64,000 bases of DNA, from positions 120,817 to 184,816 of the forward strand of contig JAHXQP010000007.1 of NCBI GenBank assembly GCA_019391515.1, written 5' to 3'. How positions within the stretch are numbered: the first letter of the stretch is position 1; each line of letters starts with the position of its first letter. A program made the position numbers and the translations under genes. Origin of the DNA: Clostridiaceae bacterium. Lineage in GTDB: Bacteria; Bacillota; Clostridia; Tissierellales; Sporanaerobacteraceae. Below, piece after piece: positions 28,021 to 37,769 of the stretch. The notes under the pieces were generated by a model, which was not told where the DNA came from, did no database searches, and saw only the letters and a list, made by a program, of their open reading frames with translations.

Positions 28021-28770
28021 ATGGAAAACAGAAAAAAAATAATTGAAAATTTTAAAGAAAAAATTGATGAAAATAACTTACCTGTACATGTAGCTATTAT
28101 CATGGATGGGAACGGTAGATGGGCTAAAAAAAGATTTTTGCCAAGAACAGCAGGACATAAAGAAGGTATGGAAAGAGTTAAAGAAATTGTTGAAGTGGCT
28201 GCAAAGACAGGGATAAAATATTTATCTTTGTATGCTTTTTCCACAGAAAACTGGAAAAGACCAGAAAAAGAAATAAATGGTCTTATGAATCTATTGGTCC
28301 AATATTTAAGAGCAGAACTAAATACTTTGCATAAAAACAATATAAAGGTTAAAATTCTAGGTGATATATCTAAATTACCTTTATTACCAAGAATTGAAGT
28401 AGAAAAAGCTATAGAAAAGACTAAGAATAATGATAAAATGACTTTAAATATTGCTTTAAATTATGGAGGAAGAGATGAAATAATTGAAGCAACAAAAAAT
28501 ATTTTAAAAGATGTAGAAATGGGTAAAATGGATATAGAAGAGTTAAATGTTAATACTTTTAATAAATATCTTTATACTAAAAATCAACCAGATCCAGATT
28601 TGCTTATAAGACCTAGTGGAGAATTAAGAATAAGCAATTTTTTATTATATCAAATAGCTTATACGGAATTTTGTTTTTACAATATTTATTGGCCTGATTT
28701 TAGAGAAGAACATTTTTATCGAGCTATTATAGACTATCAAAAAAGGGATAGAAGATATGGAGGAATTTAA
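28021..28770 (+). CDS. uppS: Undecaprenyl diphosphate synthase UppS
   Basis: Predicted 249-residue cis-prenyltransferase. Motifs are HVAIIMDGNGRWAKKR (catalytic Asp), YAFSTENWKRP, NIALNYGGRDEI and LLIRPSGELRISNFLLYQ. It builds the C55 lipid carrier for peptidoglycan. ATG 28021 is preferred to TTG 28006, which overlaps the TGGGGG ribosome site. It abuts cdsA without a gap. Confidence 0.96.
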   Translation: MENRKKIIENFKEKIDENNLPVHVAIIMDGNGRWAKKRFLPRTAGHKEGMERVKEIVEVAAKTGIKYLSLYAFSTENWKRPEKEINGLMNLLVQYLRAELNTLHKNNIKVKILGDISKLPLLPRIEVEKAIEKTKNNDKMTLNIALNYGGRDEIIEATKNILKDVEMGKMDIEELNVNTFNKYLYTKNQPDPDLLIRPSGELRISNFLLYQIAYTEFCFYNIYWPDFREEHFYRAIIDYQKRDRRYGGI

Positions 28771-29550
28771 GTGAAAGAGTTAATAATTAGAAGCATAAGT
28801 GGGCTAATTGGAGTAATATTATTAATATTAATAACCTCAAAAGGTGGATTAGTATTGAATATTGGCGTTTTATTCATATCCATTGTTGGAATTTATGAAT
28901 TTTATAATGCTATGAATAAAAAAGAGTTTAAGCCTATAAGGTTTTTAGGTTATATTTTTGCTATAGGTTTATTTTTAATCAATATTAAACCTAGTTTGAT
29001 GAGTTTGGATTTCCTTATTTTCACTTCAACAATAATAATGTTATTTTTATTAATAGTAAGAAAGGATTTAAATATAATAGATATAGGAATAACTTTATTA
29101 GGGATGCTATATGTTCCTTTTTTAATGTTTCATATAACATATTTAGATAGAAATATATATATATGGCTTATTTTCATCACTGCCTGGGGAACCGATACTT
29201 TTGCATATATTATAGGAAACTTATTCGGTAGAAAAAAACTTTGTCCTAAACTAAGCCCTAATAAAACTATAGAAGGTTCCATAGGTGGTATTTTAGGTAG
29301 TATTTTATTAACAACAATTTTTTCGAAGTATTTTTATTTAACTCCATTATGGAAAAACATTTTACTGTCAATTATAGCTTCTATTATGGCACAAATTGGT
29401 GATTTGACTGCTTCGAAGATAAAAAGAATAACTGGTATAAAAGACTATGGATATATAATGCCTGGACATGGAGGTATATTAGATAGATTTGATAGTATAC
29501 TTTTTACAGCTCCAGTAGTATATTATTGTGTAAAGTATTTAATATTTTAA
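28771..29550 (+). CDS. cdsA: Phosphatidate cytidylyltransferase CdsA
   Basis: Predicted 259-residue polytopic membrane protein starting at GTG. The C-terminal CDP-diacylglycerol synthase signature is intact: GDLTASKIKRITGIKDYG followed by MPGHGGILDRFDS. It converts phosphatidic acid to CDP-diacylglycerol, the precursor used by PgsA, encoded later in the window. In most Firmicutes dxr follows; here rseP does. Confidence 0.95.
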   Translation: MKELIIRSISGLIGVILLILITSKGGLVLNIGVLFISIVGIYEFYNAMNKKEFKPIRFLGYIFAIGLFLINIKPSLMSLDFLIFTSTIIMLFLLIVRKDLNIIDIGITLLGMLYVPFLMFHITYLDRNIYIWLIFITAWGTDTFAYIIGNLFGRKKLCPKLSPNKTIEGSIGGILGSILLTTIFSKYFYLTPLWKNILLSIIASIMAQIGDLTASKIKRITGIKDYGYIMPGHGGILDRFDSILFTAPVVYYCVKYLIF

Positions 29551-29572
29551 AAAAAGATAGGTGGTGTATTAG

Positions 29573-30577
29573 TTGACTACAGCTTTGGCAGCAATATTTG
29601 TATTCATGATAGTAATATTATTTCATGAGTTTGGACATTTCATTACCGCAAAGATGGTTGGAATAAAAGTGCACGAATTTTCTATAGGTATGGGGCCAAG
29701 ATTATTTCATAGAACAAAAGGGGAAACGGAATATTCTTTGAGAGCTCTACCTATAGGTGGATATGTAAGAATGGAAGGAGAAGATGAATCCTCAAATGAT
29801 CCAAGAAGCTTTAATAAAAAACCAATAGGCTCTAGAATTTTGGTAGTAGCAGCTGGAGCTATTATGAATTTTATTTTAGCTATAATAGTTTTTACCATTG
29901 TTTCCTATGGAATGGGTATTCCAACTACTACAATAAACAGAGTTATAGCAGATTCACCGGCGTATAATGTAGGTTTAAGAACTGGGGATAAAATTATAAA
30001 TATAAATGATACAGAAACAAAATCTTGGAAAACTGTAGTTGAGAAAATAAGTGAAGGAAAATCGACGGAAGATATTAAAGTTATTATTTTAAGGGATTCA
30101 GCAAAGAAGGAATTTATTCTAAGACCTAAATTTGATAAAGAAACAGATAGGTATGTTATTGGTATAGAGCCGCAAATGAAAAAAAGCTTTGTTTCTTCCA
30201 TAAAAGGTGGTATTGAAAAAACGGGGATGGTATTAGGTCTTATGTTCCAATTTCTTAAAATGCTTGTCACAGGTCAAGTTAAAAGAGGGGATGTATCAGG
30301 ACCAGTGGGAGTTATATATACCGTAGGAGAAGCTGCAAAATATGGTTTTATAAACGTTTTATATATAGCTGGTTTTATAAGTGTTAATTTAGGATTTTTC
30401 AACTTATTGCCAATCCCAGCTTTAGATGGTAGTAGAATATTGTTTATGCTGATTGAATTATTTAGAGGAAAGCCTATAAATCCAGAAAGAGAAGGTTTTG
30501 TACATTTTATTGGTTTTGTTTTATTGATAATATTAATGGTTTTTGTTACTTATTCCGATATAGTTAGGTTTTTTTAA
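29573..30577 (+). CDS. rseP: Site-2 intramembrane zinc metalloprotease RseP/RasP
   Basis: Predicted 334-residue membrane protease starting at TTG. The zinc motif HEFGH lies in the first membrane helix (about 18-22), a PDZ domain spans about 110-185 (INRVIADSPAYNVGLRTGDK), and the second metal-site motif is NLLPIPALDGSRI near 280. It cleaves anti-sigma factors and signal-peptide remnants within the membrane. A CdsA-RseP order without dxr is the notable local feature. Confidence 0.95.
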   Translation: MTTALAAIFVFMIVILFHEFGHFITAKMVGIKVHEFSIGMGPRLFHRTKGETEYSLRALPIGGYVRMEGEDESSNDPRSFNKKPIGSRILVVAAGAIMNFILAIIVFTIVSYGMGIPTTTINRVIADSPAYNVGLRTGDKIININDTETKSWKTVVEKISEGKSTEDIKVIILRDSAKKEFILRPKFDKETDRYVIGIEPQMKKSFVSSIKGGIEKTGMVLGLMFQFLKMLVTGQVKRGDVSGPVGVIYTVGEAAKYGFINVLYIAGFISVNLGFFNLLPIPALDGSRILFMLIELFRGKPINPEREGFVHFIGFVLLIILMVFVTYSDIVRFF

Positions 30578-30620
30578 TTAACTCAGGAATGTTAAAATTA
30601 ATTATTTAGAGGGTGAAAAT

Positions 30621-31670
30621 ATGAATAGAAGGAAAACTACTAAGCTAGAAGTTGGAAATGTTGAAATTGGTGGGGATAGTCCAATATCTATACAATCTAT
30701 GACTAATACAGATACTCGAGATATAAAATCTACAATTAATCAAATAATAGCTCTTGAAAGAGCTAAATGTGATATTGTAAGAGTAGCTATTCCTGATATA
30801 GAAGCGGCAAAGGCTATAAAAGAGATAAGAAAAGAGACAACAATTCCAATAATTGGAGACATACAATTTGATTACAGACTGGCTATTGAATCTATTAATA
30901 ATGGAATTGATGGACTAAGAATAAATCCAGGAAATATTGGCTCTATAAGAAGGGTAAAAGAAGTAGTAAAAGCTTGTCAAGAAAGGAATATACCTATTAG
31001 AATAGGTGTTAACTCTGGCTCCATAAGTAAAAGAGCTTTAGAGAAATATGATGGGGTCAATGAAAATTCCATGGTATATAGTGCCTTAGAACATATAAAG
31101 ATTTTAGAAGATATGAATTATACAAATATAAAGATTTCTCTAAAAGCTACTAGCGTACTTTTAACTATTAAATCCTATTTGAAGATGGCTGAATGTGTAG
31201 ACTATCCTTTTCATTTAGGTATAACAGAAGCTGGACCAATATGGAATGGAACTGTGAAGTCTTCTGTTGGAATAGGAGCTTTGTTAGTAATGGGAATTGG
31301 TGACACTATAAGAGTTTCTTTAACAGGAGATCCTGTAGAAGAGGTTAGAGTAGGGAGAGAAATATTGAAATCTTTAAATTTGTTAGAAGATGGAATACAA
31401 ATAATATCTTGTCCTACTTGTGGAAGAACTCAAATAAATTTAGTTGAAATAGTAGAAGAAGTTCAGAGTAAACTTGCTCATATAGATAAACCCATTAAGC
31501 TAGCTATTATGGGATGTGCAGTAAATGGACCTGGAGAGGCTAGAGAGGCAGATATTGGGATAGCCGGAGGTAATGGTTGTGGGTTGATTTTTAAAAAAGG
31601 CACAATAATAAAAAAAGTTAGTGAAGAAAAGTTAATAGACGAACTTGTGAAAGAGATTGAAGATATTTAA
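30621..31670 (+). CDS. ispG: 4-hydroxy-3-methylbut-2-en-1-yl diphosphate synthase IspG (GcpE)
   Basis: Predicted 349-residue iron-sulfur enzyme of the methylerythritol phosphate pathway. The N-terminal barrel has QSMTNTDTRD and GDIQFDYRLAIESI; the C-terminal cluster domain has ISCPTCGRTQINL and MGCAVNGPGEA, which supply three cysteines for the 4Fe-4S cluster. Its presence shows that the pathway is used, although dxr is missing from its usual place upstream. A GAGGGTG ribosome site precedes the ATG. Confidence 0.96.
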   Translation: MNRRKTTKLEVGNVEIGGDSPISIQSMTNTDTRDIKSTINQIIALERAKCDIVRVAIPDIEAAKAIKEIRKETTIPIIGDIQFDYRLAIESINNGIDGLRINPGNIGSIRRVKEVVKACQERNIPIRIGVNSGSISKRALEKYDGVNENSMVYSALEHIKILEDMNYTNIKISLKATSVLLTIKSYLKMAECVDYPFHLGITEAGPIWNGTVKSSVGIGALLVMGIGDTIRVSLTGDPVEEVRVGREILKSLNLLEDGIQIISCPTCGRTQINLVEIVEEVQSKLAHIDKPIKLAIMGCAVNGPGEAREADIGIAGGNGCGLIFKKGTIIKKVSEEKLIDELVKEIEDI

Positions 31671-31706
31671 TTATAAATTTTATGTTTGGAGGTTCCTTTT
31701 AAGTAT

Positions 31707-34700
31707 ATGAAGAATCAAAAGAAACTAGAAAAAATATTATCGGAAAATAAGCTTCATTTAAATCTAAAAAATTTAAATGAAGCTTATATAAACGAAGTTT
31801 TATTAGATATAAAAAATAAAGATATGGATTTGAAATTAATTTCTAATAAATTAATTAAGGAAAAAGAAATAGATGTATTAAAAACATCTTTAAGCAGAAA
31901 GTTTTATAAATTTGCTAATGTAAATATTAGCATTTTATATAATATAAAGGAGAATGATTTTCAATCTATAATGAAAGACTATTGGTTTAATATTGTTTAT
32001 ACTATAAAAAATGAAATACCCTCTAGTAGTGCATGGATAGATGATGTGAAATGGAACTTAATTGATAACTCACTGATATTAAATTCAGAAAATGAGATCT
32101 CATTATATACTTTAAAGAAAAATGGAATAGAAGATAAAATAGAGAAAAAGATAAACAATGAATTTAACAATAAAATTAAAGTAAAGATAGATTCTGATAT
32201 TAAAGAAAGTGATGTAAGTAATATAGATAAAGAAGATTTTTTCATCCAAAAGAAAAAAGAAGAAAAAACTTTATCGAAAAATTTTTTAAAGTTATCGAAT
32301 TATGAACAAAAAAAAGAAAACTCAAATAACAGGAAGTTAAAACAAAATTTCTCATATAATTATGGCGGGAAAATTGATGATGATATATCAAGTATAAGAG
32401 ATATAAATATAAATTCAGGTGTTGTAACCGTGGAAGGAAAAGTTTTTGAAGTTGAATCTAGAGAAATAAAAGGCGGAAAGACCCTTTTTATTTCTAATAT
32501 AACTGATTTTACAAATTCTATTACAGCAAAAGCTTTTTTAAAAAAGAAGGATAAAGATGGATTTGAAAATTATGTAAAGGAAGGAGCATATGTAAGGGTC
32601 AAGGGAGAAGTAGTATATGATAATTATTCGAGAAGTTCAGTATTGATGATTAGAGCTTTAAGTTTGATAGAGCCGCCTAGAAGAGAGGATAATTCGGAGC
32701 AAAAAAGAGTAGAACTCCATTTGCATACTCAAATGAGTGCTATGGACGGTTTAACTAAATTTTCAGAGTTAGCTAAACAGGCAAGTGATTGGGGACATAA
32801 AGCTATTGCTATTACAGATCATGGAGTAGTACAAGGATTTCCAGAAGGAATGGAAGCTTATAAAAAATATGATTTGAAAATTATATATGGAGTTGAGGGT
32901 TATCTTGTAAATGATATTGGTTCTATAGTTATAAATTATAAGGATGAAGATATTGATTGTGAATATGTAGTGTTTGATATAGAAACTACTGGGTTTTCTC
33001 CTATGAATGATAAAGTTACAGAAATAGGTGCAGTCAAGATAAAAAATGGGAAAGTAGTTGATAGATTTAGTCAATTAATAAATCCAAAAAGACCAATTCC
33101 GGAAAAAATCATAAAATTAACTGGAATAACCGATGAAATGGTTAAAAATGAACCTACGATAGAAGAAGTACTTCCTAAATTCCATAAATTTATTGAAGGA
33201 ACTGTTCTAGTTGCTCACAATGCTTCTTTTGATGTGGGTTTTATGAGGGAAAATTATTCTCGAATAGGTATGGAAGTAGATAATCCAGTTTTAGATACTT
33301 TAGAATTAACAAGAAGTTTATTTCCACAACTTAAAAATCATAAGCTTAATACTATTGCTAAATATTTAAAGGTGAATTTAGAAAACCATCATAGAGCAGT
33401 AGATGATGCCGAAGCTACCGCCGATATCTTTCTGAAATGTTTGGGGATTTTAGAGAAAAAAGGAATAACTAAACTCTATGAGATTAATACTAAATTACAA
33501 GACACTGAAAATGCTTATAAAGGGCAAACATATCATATAATTATATTAGTAAAAAATTATACAGGTTTAAAAAATCTCTATAAAATAGTTTCTGAATCCC
33601 ATCTAAATTACTTTTATAGAAGACCTAGAATACCTAAATCACTATTGATTAAATATAGAGAAGGTCTTATATTAGGAAGTGCTTGTGAGGCAGGAGAGCT
33701 TTATAAAAGTATATTAAATAGCAGTGACAATAATCAAATCAGACAAATTGTTAATTTTTATGATTATTTAGAAATACAACCTGTAGGAAATAATATGCAT
33801 CTAGTGAGAAATGGTATGTTGAAAGATATAGAGGAATTAAAGAATATAAATAGAAAGATAGTTAAATTAGGGGAAATATACAAAAAGCCTGTTGTTGCAA
33901 CTGGAGATGTGCATTTTCTTAACAAAGAGGATGAAGTGTATAGAAGGATATTAATGAACGGACAAGGTTTTTCAGATGCAGATAATCAGCCACCACTTTA
34001 TTTTAGGAGTACAGATGAAATGCTTGAGGAGTTTAATTATTTAGGAGAAGAAAAAGCAAAAAAAGTAGTTATAGAAAACACTAATTATATTGCTGATATA
34101 TGTGAAGATATGCTACCAATTCCAGATGGAACTTTTCCACCTGTTATTGAGGGTGCAGAGGAACAATTAAAAGATATAACTTATAATAGGGCTATGGGTA
34201 TATATGGGAATCCATTACCTAGTATAGTTAAGGAAAGATTGGATAAAGAGCTAAATTCTATTATTAAAAATGGCTATGCCGTTATGTATATAATTGCTCA
34301 GAAATTAGTGTGGAAATCCTTAGAAGATGGGTATTTAGTAGGTTCAAGGGGATCTGTTGGTTCTTCTTTTGTTGCAACTATGAGTGGAATCACTGAAGTA
34401 AATCCTTTAGTTCCTCATTATGTATGTCCAGAATGTCAATATAGTCACTTTTTTGAAGATGGATCTATAGGTTCTGGAGTTGACTTACCAGATAAAAAAT
34501 GTCCAAAATGTAATGCTGAATTAAAGAAAGATGGTCATGATATACCTTTTGAAGTCTTTTTAGGATTTGAGGGGGATAAAGAACCAGATATAGATTTAAA
34601 CTTCGCAGGTGAATATCAACCTGTAGCTCATAAATATACAGAAGAACTTTTTGGAGAAGGATATGTATTTAGAGCTGGCACAATAGGAACGATTGCAGAG

Positions 34701-36008
34701 AAAACGGCTTATGGATTTGTAAAAAAATATTTCGATGAAAAGGATATTTATGTTCATCCAGCAGAAATAAATAGATTGGTTAAAGGTTTAACTGGAGTAA
34801 AAAGAACATCAGGGCAACATCCAGGAGGAGTTATGATAGTTCCAAAGTATAAGGATATATATGATTTTTCACCGATACAATATCCAGCGGATGATAAAAA
34901 GTCTGGAGTAATAACTACTCATTTTGATTACAATTCTATTAGTGGAAGAATATTAAAGTTAGATATATTAGGTCATGATGTTCCTACAATAATTAAAATG
35001 TTAGAAGATATAACTGGTGTAAAACCTGAAAGCATACCATTAGATGATGAAAAGACTATGGAACTATTTACTAGCACTAAATCTTTAGGAGTTACTAAAG
35101 ATGATATAAATACAGAAGTAGGTACTTTGGGCATACCAGAGTTTGGTACTAGGTTTGTTAGACAGATGCTTGTTGATACTAAACCAACTACATTTGCCGA
35201 ATTAGTACAAATTAGTGGACTTTCCCATGGAACAGATGTATGGTTGAATAATGCTCAATTAATAGTTAAGAATAAGATAGCTGAATTCAGTGATGTTATT
35301 TCTACTAGAGATGATATTATGTTGTTTTTAATATATGAAGGTTTAGATAAAAAAAGATCATTTAAAATCATGGAAAAGGTTAGAAAAGGTAAAGGTTTAA
35401 CTGAAGAAGATGAAAATTATATGAGGGATATGAATATTCCTAACTGGTACATAGAATCATGTAAAAAGATAAAATATATGTTTCCTAAAGCTCATGCTGT
35501 GGCATATGTTATGATGTCTTTTAGAATTGCATATTTTAAGGTTTATCATCCAGAAGCTTTTTATGCAACTTATTTTACGACTAAAGCTAGTGATTTTGAT
35601 GCGGATTTAATTTTAGAAGGACTATCTACTGTTAGGAATAAGATAGAGGAGTTAGAGTCTTCCCAAGATATGACTGCAAAAGAAAAGAACCTGTTAACTG
35701 TTCTTGAAGTAGCTCTCGAAATGTATTCTAGAGGGCATAAATTTGAAAAAGTTGATTTGTATAAATCAGATAGCGATAAGTTTTTAATAGGAGATTCGGG
35801 AATTATTCCACCTCTAAAATGTTTACCAGGAGTAGGGCAAACTGCAGCTAAAAATATAGTTAAGGAAAGAGAATTAGGTGAATTTATTTCAGTAGAAGAC
35901 CTTATGGATAGGGCTAAGGTAGGAAAGACAGTGGTGGAAGCTTTGAACAGGCATAAATGTCTTAATGATATACCTGAGAGAAACCAGCTTAATTTATTTA
36001 ATATTTGA
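31707..36008 (+). CDS. polC: DNA polymerase III PolC, Gram-positive type
   Basis: Predicted 1433-residue replicative polymerase. Order: N-terminal domains (1-200), OB fold (about 235-325), PHP domain (VELHLHTQMSAMDGLTKF, about 334), inserted DnaQ-type proofreading exonuclease (VFDIETTGFSPMND at about 421, later VAHNASFDVGF and HRAVDDAEATADIF), a CxxC pair of a zinc module (CPECQYS at about 907 and KCPKC), palm with EPDIDLNF, and a C-terminal helix-hairpin-helix part. The start is uncertain: GGAGG (31688-31692) is 14 bases from ATG 31707, and a TTG at 31686 overlaps the site. The 5' coding region holds a 17-bp hairpin. Confidence 0.96.
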   Translation: MKNQKKLEKILSENKLHLNLKNLNEAYINEVLLDIKNKDMDLKLISNKLIKEKEIDVLKTSLSRKFYKFANVNISILYNIKENDFQSIMKDYWFNIVYTIKNEIPSSSAWIDDVKWNLIDNSLILNSENEISLYTLKKNGIEDKIEKKINNEFNNKIKVKIDSDIKESDVSNIDKEDFFIQKKKEEKTLSKNFLKLSNYEQKKENSNNRKLKQNFSYNYGGKIDDDISSIRDININSGVVTVEGKVFEVESREIKGGKTLFISNITDFTNSITAKAFLKKKDKDGFENYVKEGAYVRVKGEVVYDNYSRSSVLMIRALSLIEPPRREDNSEQKRVELHLHTQMSAMDGLTKFSELAKQASDWGHKAIAITDHGVVQGFPEGMEAYKKYDLKIIYGVEGYLVNDIGSIVINYKDEDIDCEYVVFDIETTGFSPMNDKVTEIGAVKIKNGKVVDRFSQLINPKRPIPEKIIKLTGITDEMVKNEPTIEEVLPKFHKFIEGTVLVAHNASFDVGFMRENYSRIGMEVDNPVLDTLELTRSLFPQLKNHKLNTIAKYLKVNLENHHRAVDDAEATADIFLKCLGILEKKGITKLYEINTKLQDTENAYKGQTYHIIILVKNYTGLKNLYKIVSESHLNYFYRRPRIPKSLLIKYREGLILGSACEAGELYKSILNSSDNNQIRQIVNFYDYLEIQPVGNNMHLVRNGMLKDIEELKNINRKIVKLGEIYKKPVVATGDVHFLNKEDEVYRRILMNGQGFSDADNQPPLYFRSTDEMLEEFNYLGEEKAKKVVIENTNYIADICEDMLPIPDGTFPPVIEGAEEQLKDITYNRAMGIYGNPLPSIVKERLDKELNSIIKNGYAVMYIIAQKLVWKSLEDGYLVGSRGSVGSSFVATMSGITEVNPLVPHYVCPECQYSHFFEDGSIGSGVDLPDKKCPKCNAELKKDGHDIPFEVFLGFEGDKEPDIDLNFAGEYQPVAHKYTEELFGEGYVFRAGTIGTIAEKTAYGFVKKYFDEKDIYVHPAEINRLVKGLTGVKRTSGQHPGGVMIVPKYKDIYDFSPIQYPADDKKSGVITTHFDYNSISGRILKLDILGHDVPTIIKMLEDITGVKPESIPLDDEKTMELFTSTKSLGVTKDDINTEVGTLGIPEFGTRFVRQMLVDTKPTTFAELVQISGLSHGTDVWLNNAQLIVKNKIAEFSDVISTRDDIMLFLIYEGLDKKRSFKIMEKVRKGKGLTEEDENYMRDMNIPNWYIESCKKIKYMFPKAHAVAYVMMSFRIAYFKVYHPEAFYATYFTTKASDFDADLILEGLSTVRNKIEELESSQDMTAKEKNLLTVLEVALEMYSRGHKFEKVDLYKSDSDKFLIGDSGIIPPLKCLPGVGQTAAKNIVKERELGEFISVEDLMDRAKVGKTVVEALNRHKCLNDIPERNQLNLFNI
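31747..31787 (+). repeat. 17-bp inverted repeat inside the 5' end of polC
   Basis: ATAAGCTTCATTTAAAT (31747-31763) and ATTTAAATGAAGCTTAT (31771-31787) are perfect reverse complements with a seven-base loop, 40 bases into the polC coding sequence. Such a stable structure inside a coding region this AT-rich is unlikely by chance and might slow ribosomes or regulate polC mRNA. Confidence 0.6.
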
Positions 36009-36060
36009 TTTTTTATTTGAAGATGTTATAATATTAATGACAATACTTATGATATTTGAT

Positions 36061-36097
36061 AAAGTAAAGAGTGGGCACTCCCACTCTTTACTTTATT
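36061..36097 (+). terminator. Intrinsic terminator after polC
   Basis: AAAGTAAAGAGTGGG (36061-36075), loop CACT, CCCACTCTTTACTTT (36080-36094), followed by ATTTAG. The 15-bp perfect stem lies 52 bases after the polC stop and separates the rpsB-polC block from the rimP-nusA operon. Confidence 0.75.
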
Positions 36098-36225
36098 TAG
36101 ATAGCAGATATTTAGTATAAATAAATATATTTATGAAAAAAATAGGATTATGAAATGTATTTACAATTAATAGTTATAGAAAGTTTTTAAAAAAAAGTAT
36201 AAGTTAGAACAATGGAGGTGATATT

Positions 36226-36690
36226 ATGAAAAGAAAAGATATAGTAGACTTAATATATAAAATTAGTGAGCCTATAATTAGTGAATTCGGTTTTGAGCTG
36301 GTTGATGTAGAATTTGTTAAAGAAGGAAGTAGTTATTTTCTAAGGACTTTTATTGATAAACCAGGCGGGATAACAATAGACGATTGTCAAAAGGTAAGCC
36401 AAATTATAAGTGAGGAGTTAGATAAACAAGATCCTATTGATGTTGCATATTATTTAGAAGTTTCATCTCCAGGTCTTGACAGACCACTTAAAACTGATAA
36501 AGATTTAAATAGAAACTTAGGGGAAGATGTGGAAGTTAGCTTGTATAAGAATTTTCAAGGCAAGAAAAAGCTTGTGGGAGAATTGTTATCTTTTGATGAA
36601 GATTTTATCAAAATAATTGATTCTGAATTAGGGGAGATTGAGATTCCCAGAAAGATTATATCGAAAGTTAATTTAGCTGTTATATTTTGA
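36226..36690 (+). CDS. rimP: Ribosome maturation factor RimP
   Basis: Predicted 154-residue protein. The motifs FELVDVEFVKEGSSYFLRTF, IDKPGGITIDDCQKVS and YYLEVSSPGLDRPLK identify RimP (YlxS), needed for 30S assembly. The 216-base space upstream holds the polC terminator and an AT-rich stretch in which no convincing promoter could be pinned down. An AATGGAGGTGAT site precedes the ATG. It opens the nusA-infB operon. Confidence 0.95.
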   Translation: MKRKDIVDLIYKISEPIISEFGFELVDVEFVKEGSSYFLRTFIDKPGGITIDDCQKVSQIISEELDKQDPIDVAYYLEVSSPGLDRPLKTDKDLNRNLGEDVEVSLYKNFQGKKKLVGELLSFDEDFIKIIDSELGEIEIPRKIISKVNLAVIF

Positions 36691-36707
36691 GGGAGGTTTT
36701 GAGGAAA

Positions 36708-37757
36708 ATGAAAGCCGAATTTATACAGGCTCTTGAAGAGATAGAAAAGGAGAAGGGTATATCGAAAGATATAATATTTGATGCTTTAGAATCTGCACTT
36801 ATATCGGGATACAAAAAAAATTTTGGTTCATCTCAAAATGTAGAAGTAGAAATAGATAGAACTACTGGTTCAGTAAAGGTATATTCAAACAAAACTATAG
36901 TAGAAGATGTATCTGATGAGTTTTTGGAAATCAGTTTAGATGAAGCCAAAGAAATTGATAGTAAATATGAAGTTGATGATATAGTCAAGATAGAAATCAC
37001 ACCTAAGAACTTTGGGAGAATCGCAGCTCAAACTTCAAAACAAGTAGTTATGCAAAAAATAAAAGAAGCAGAACGAGAAGTCATTTATGAGGAATTTGTA
37101 AATAGGGAAAATGAAATAGTTACTGGAATGATTCAGAGAGTAAGTAAGAATATGGTTTACATTGATTTAGGTAAAACTGAGGGTGTGCTTCCACCTTCAG
37201 AGCAAATCGAAAATGAAAATTATGAACAAGGTGATAGAATAAAAGTTTATATCTTAGAAGTGAAAAAGACTACGAAAGGTCCACAAATAATACTTTCAAG
37301 ATCTCATCCTGGATTGGTAAAAAGACTTTTTGAATTGGAAGTTCCAGAGATTCATGATGGAGTAGTAGATATATATGCAATATCTAGAGAAGCAGGTTCT
37401 AGAACAAAAATTGCAGTTTATTCTAAGGATGATAATGTAGATCCAGTAGGAGCTTGTGTAGGTTTTAAAGGAAGTAGGGTAAAGGCTATAGTTGAAGAAT
37501 TAAATGGTGAAAAAATTGATATAGTTATATGGAGTAAAAATGTAGATAAGTTTATATCTAATAGCCTAAGTCCTTCGCAAGTATTAAAAGTTGAGATTGA
37601 TGAAAGAGAGAAATCTGCATTGGTTGTAGTGCCAGATTATCAATTATCTCTAGCAATAGGTAAAGAAGGACAAAATGCTAGGCTCGCAGCAAAACTTACT
37701 AATTGGAAAATAGACATTAAAAGTGAAGGTCAATATAAAGAAGAAATGGAAGAATAG
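36708..37757 (+). CDS. nusA: Transcription elongation/termination factor NusA
   Basis: Predicted 349-residue protein. Domains: N-terminal RNA polymerase-binding part (MKAEFIQALEEIEKEKGISK), S1 domain (about 130-200), and two KH domains containing AVYSKDDNVDPVGACVGFKG and LAIGKEGQNARLAAKLT. It lacks the acidic repeats of the E. coli protein, as usual in Firmicutes. TTG codons at 36687 and 36699 lie in or against the GGGAGG site; ATG 36708 gives the usual N-terminus. Confidence 0.96.
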   Translation: MKAEFIQALEEIEKEKGISKDIIFDALESALISGYKKNFGSSQNVEVEIDRTTGSVKVYSNKTIVEDVSDEFLEISLDEAKEIDSKYEVDDIVKIEITPKNFGRIAAQTSKQVVMQKIKEAEREVIYEEFVNRENEIVTGMIQRVSKNMVYIDLGKTEGVLPPSEQIENENYEQGDRIKVYILEVKKTTKGPQIILSRSHPGLVKRLFELEVPEIHDGVVDIYAISREAGSRTKIAVYSKDDNVDPVGACVGFKGSRVKAIVEELNGEKIDIVIWSKNVDKFISNSLSPSQVLKVEIDEREKSALVVVPDYQLSLAIGKEGQNARLAAKLTNWKIDIKSEGQYKEEMEE

Positions 37758-37769
37758 GGGTGATCTTAA

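Noticed and set aside
36160..36204. TTTACA and TATAAG as the rimP promoter
   Set aside because: Spacing between possible hexamers is wrong (10 or more than 30 bases).
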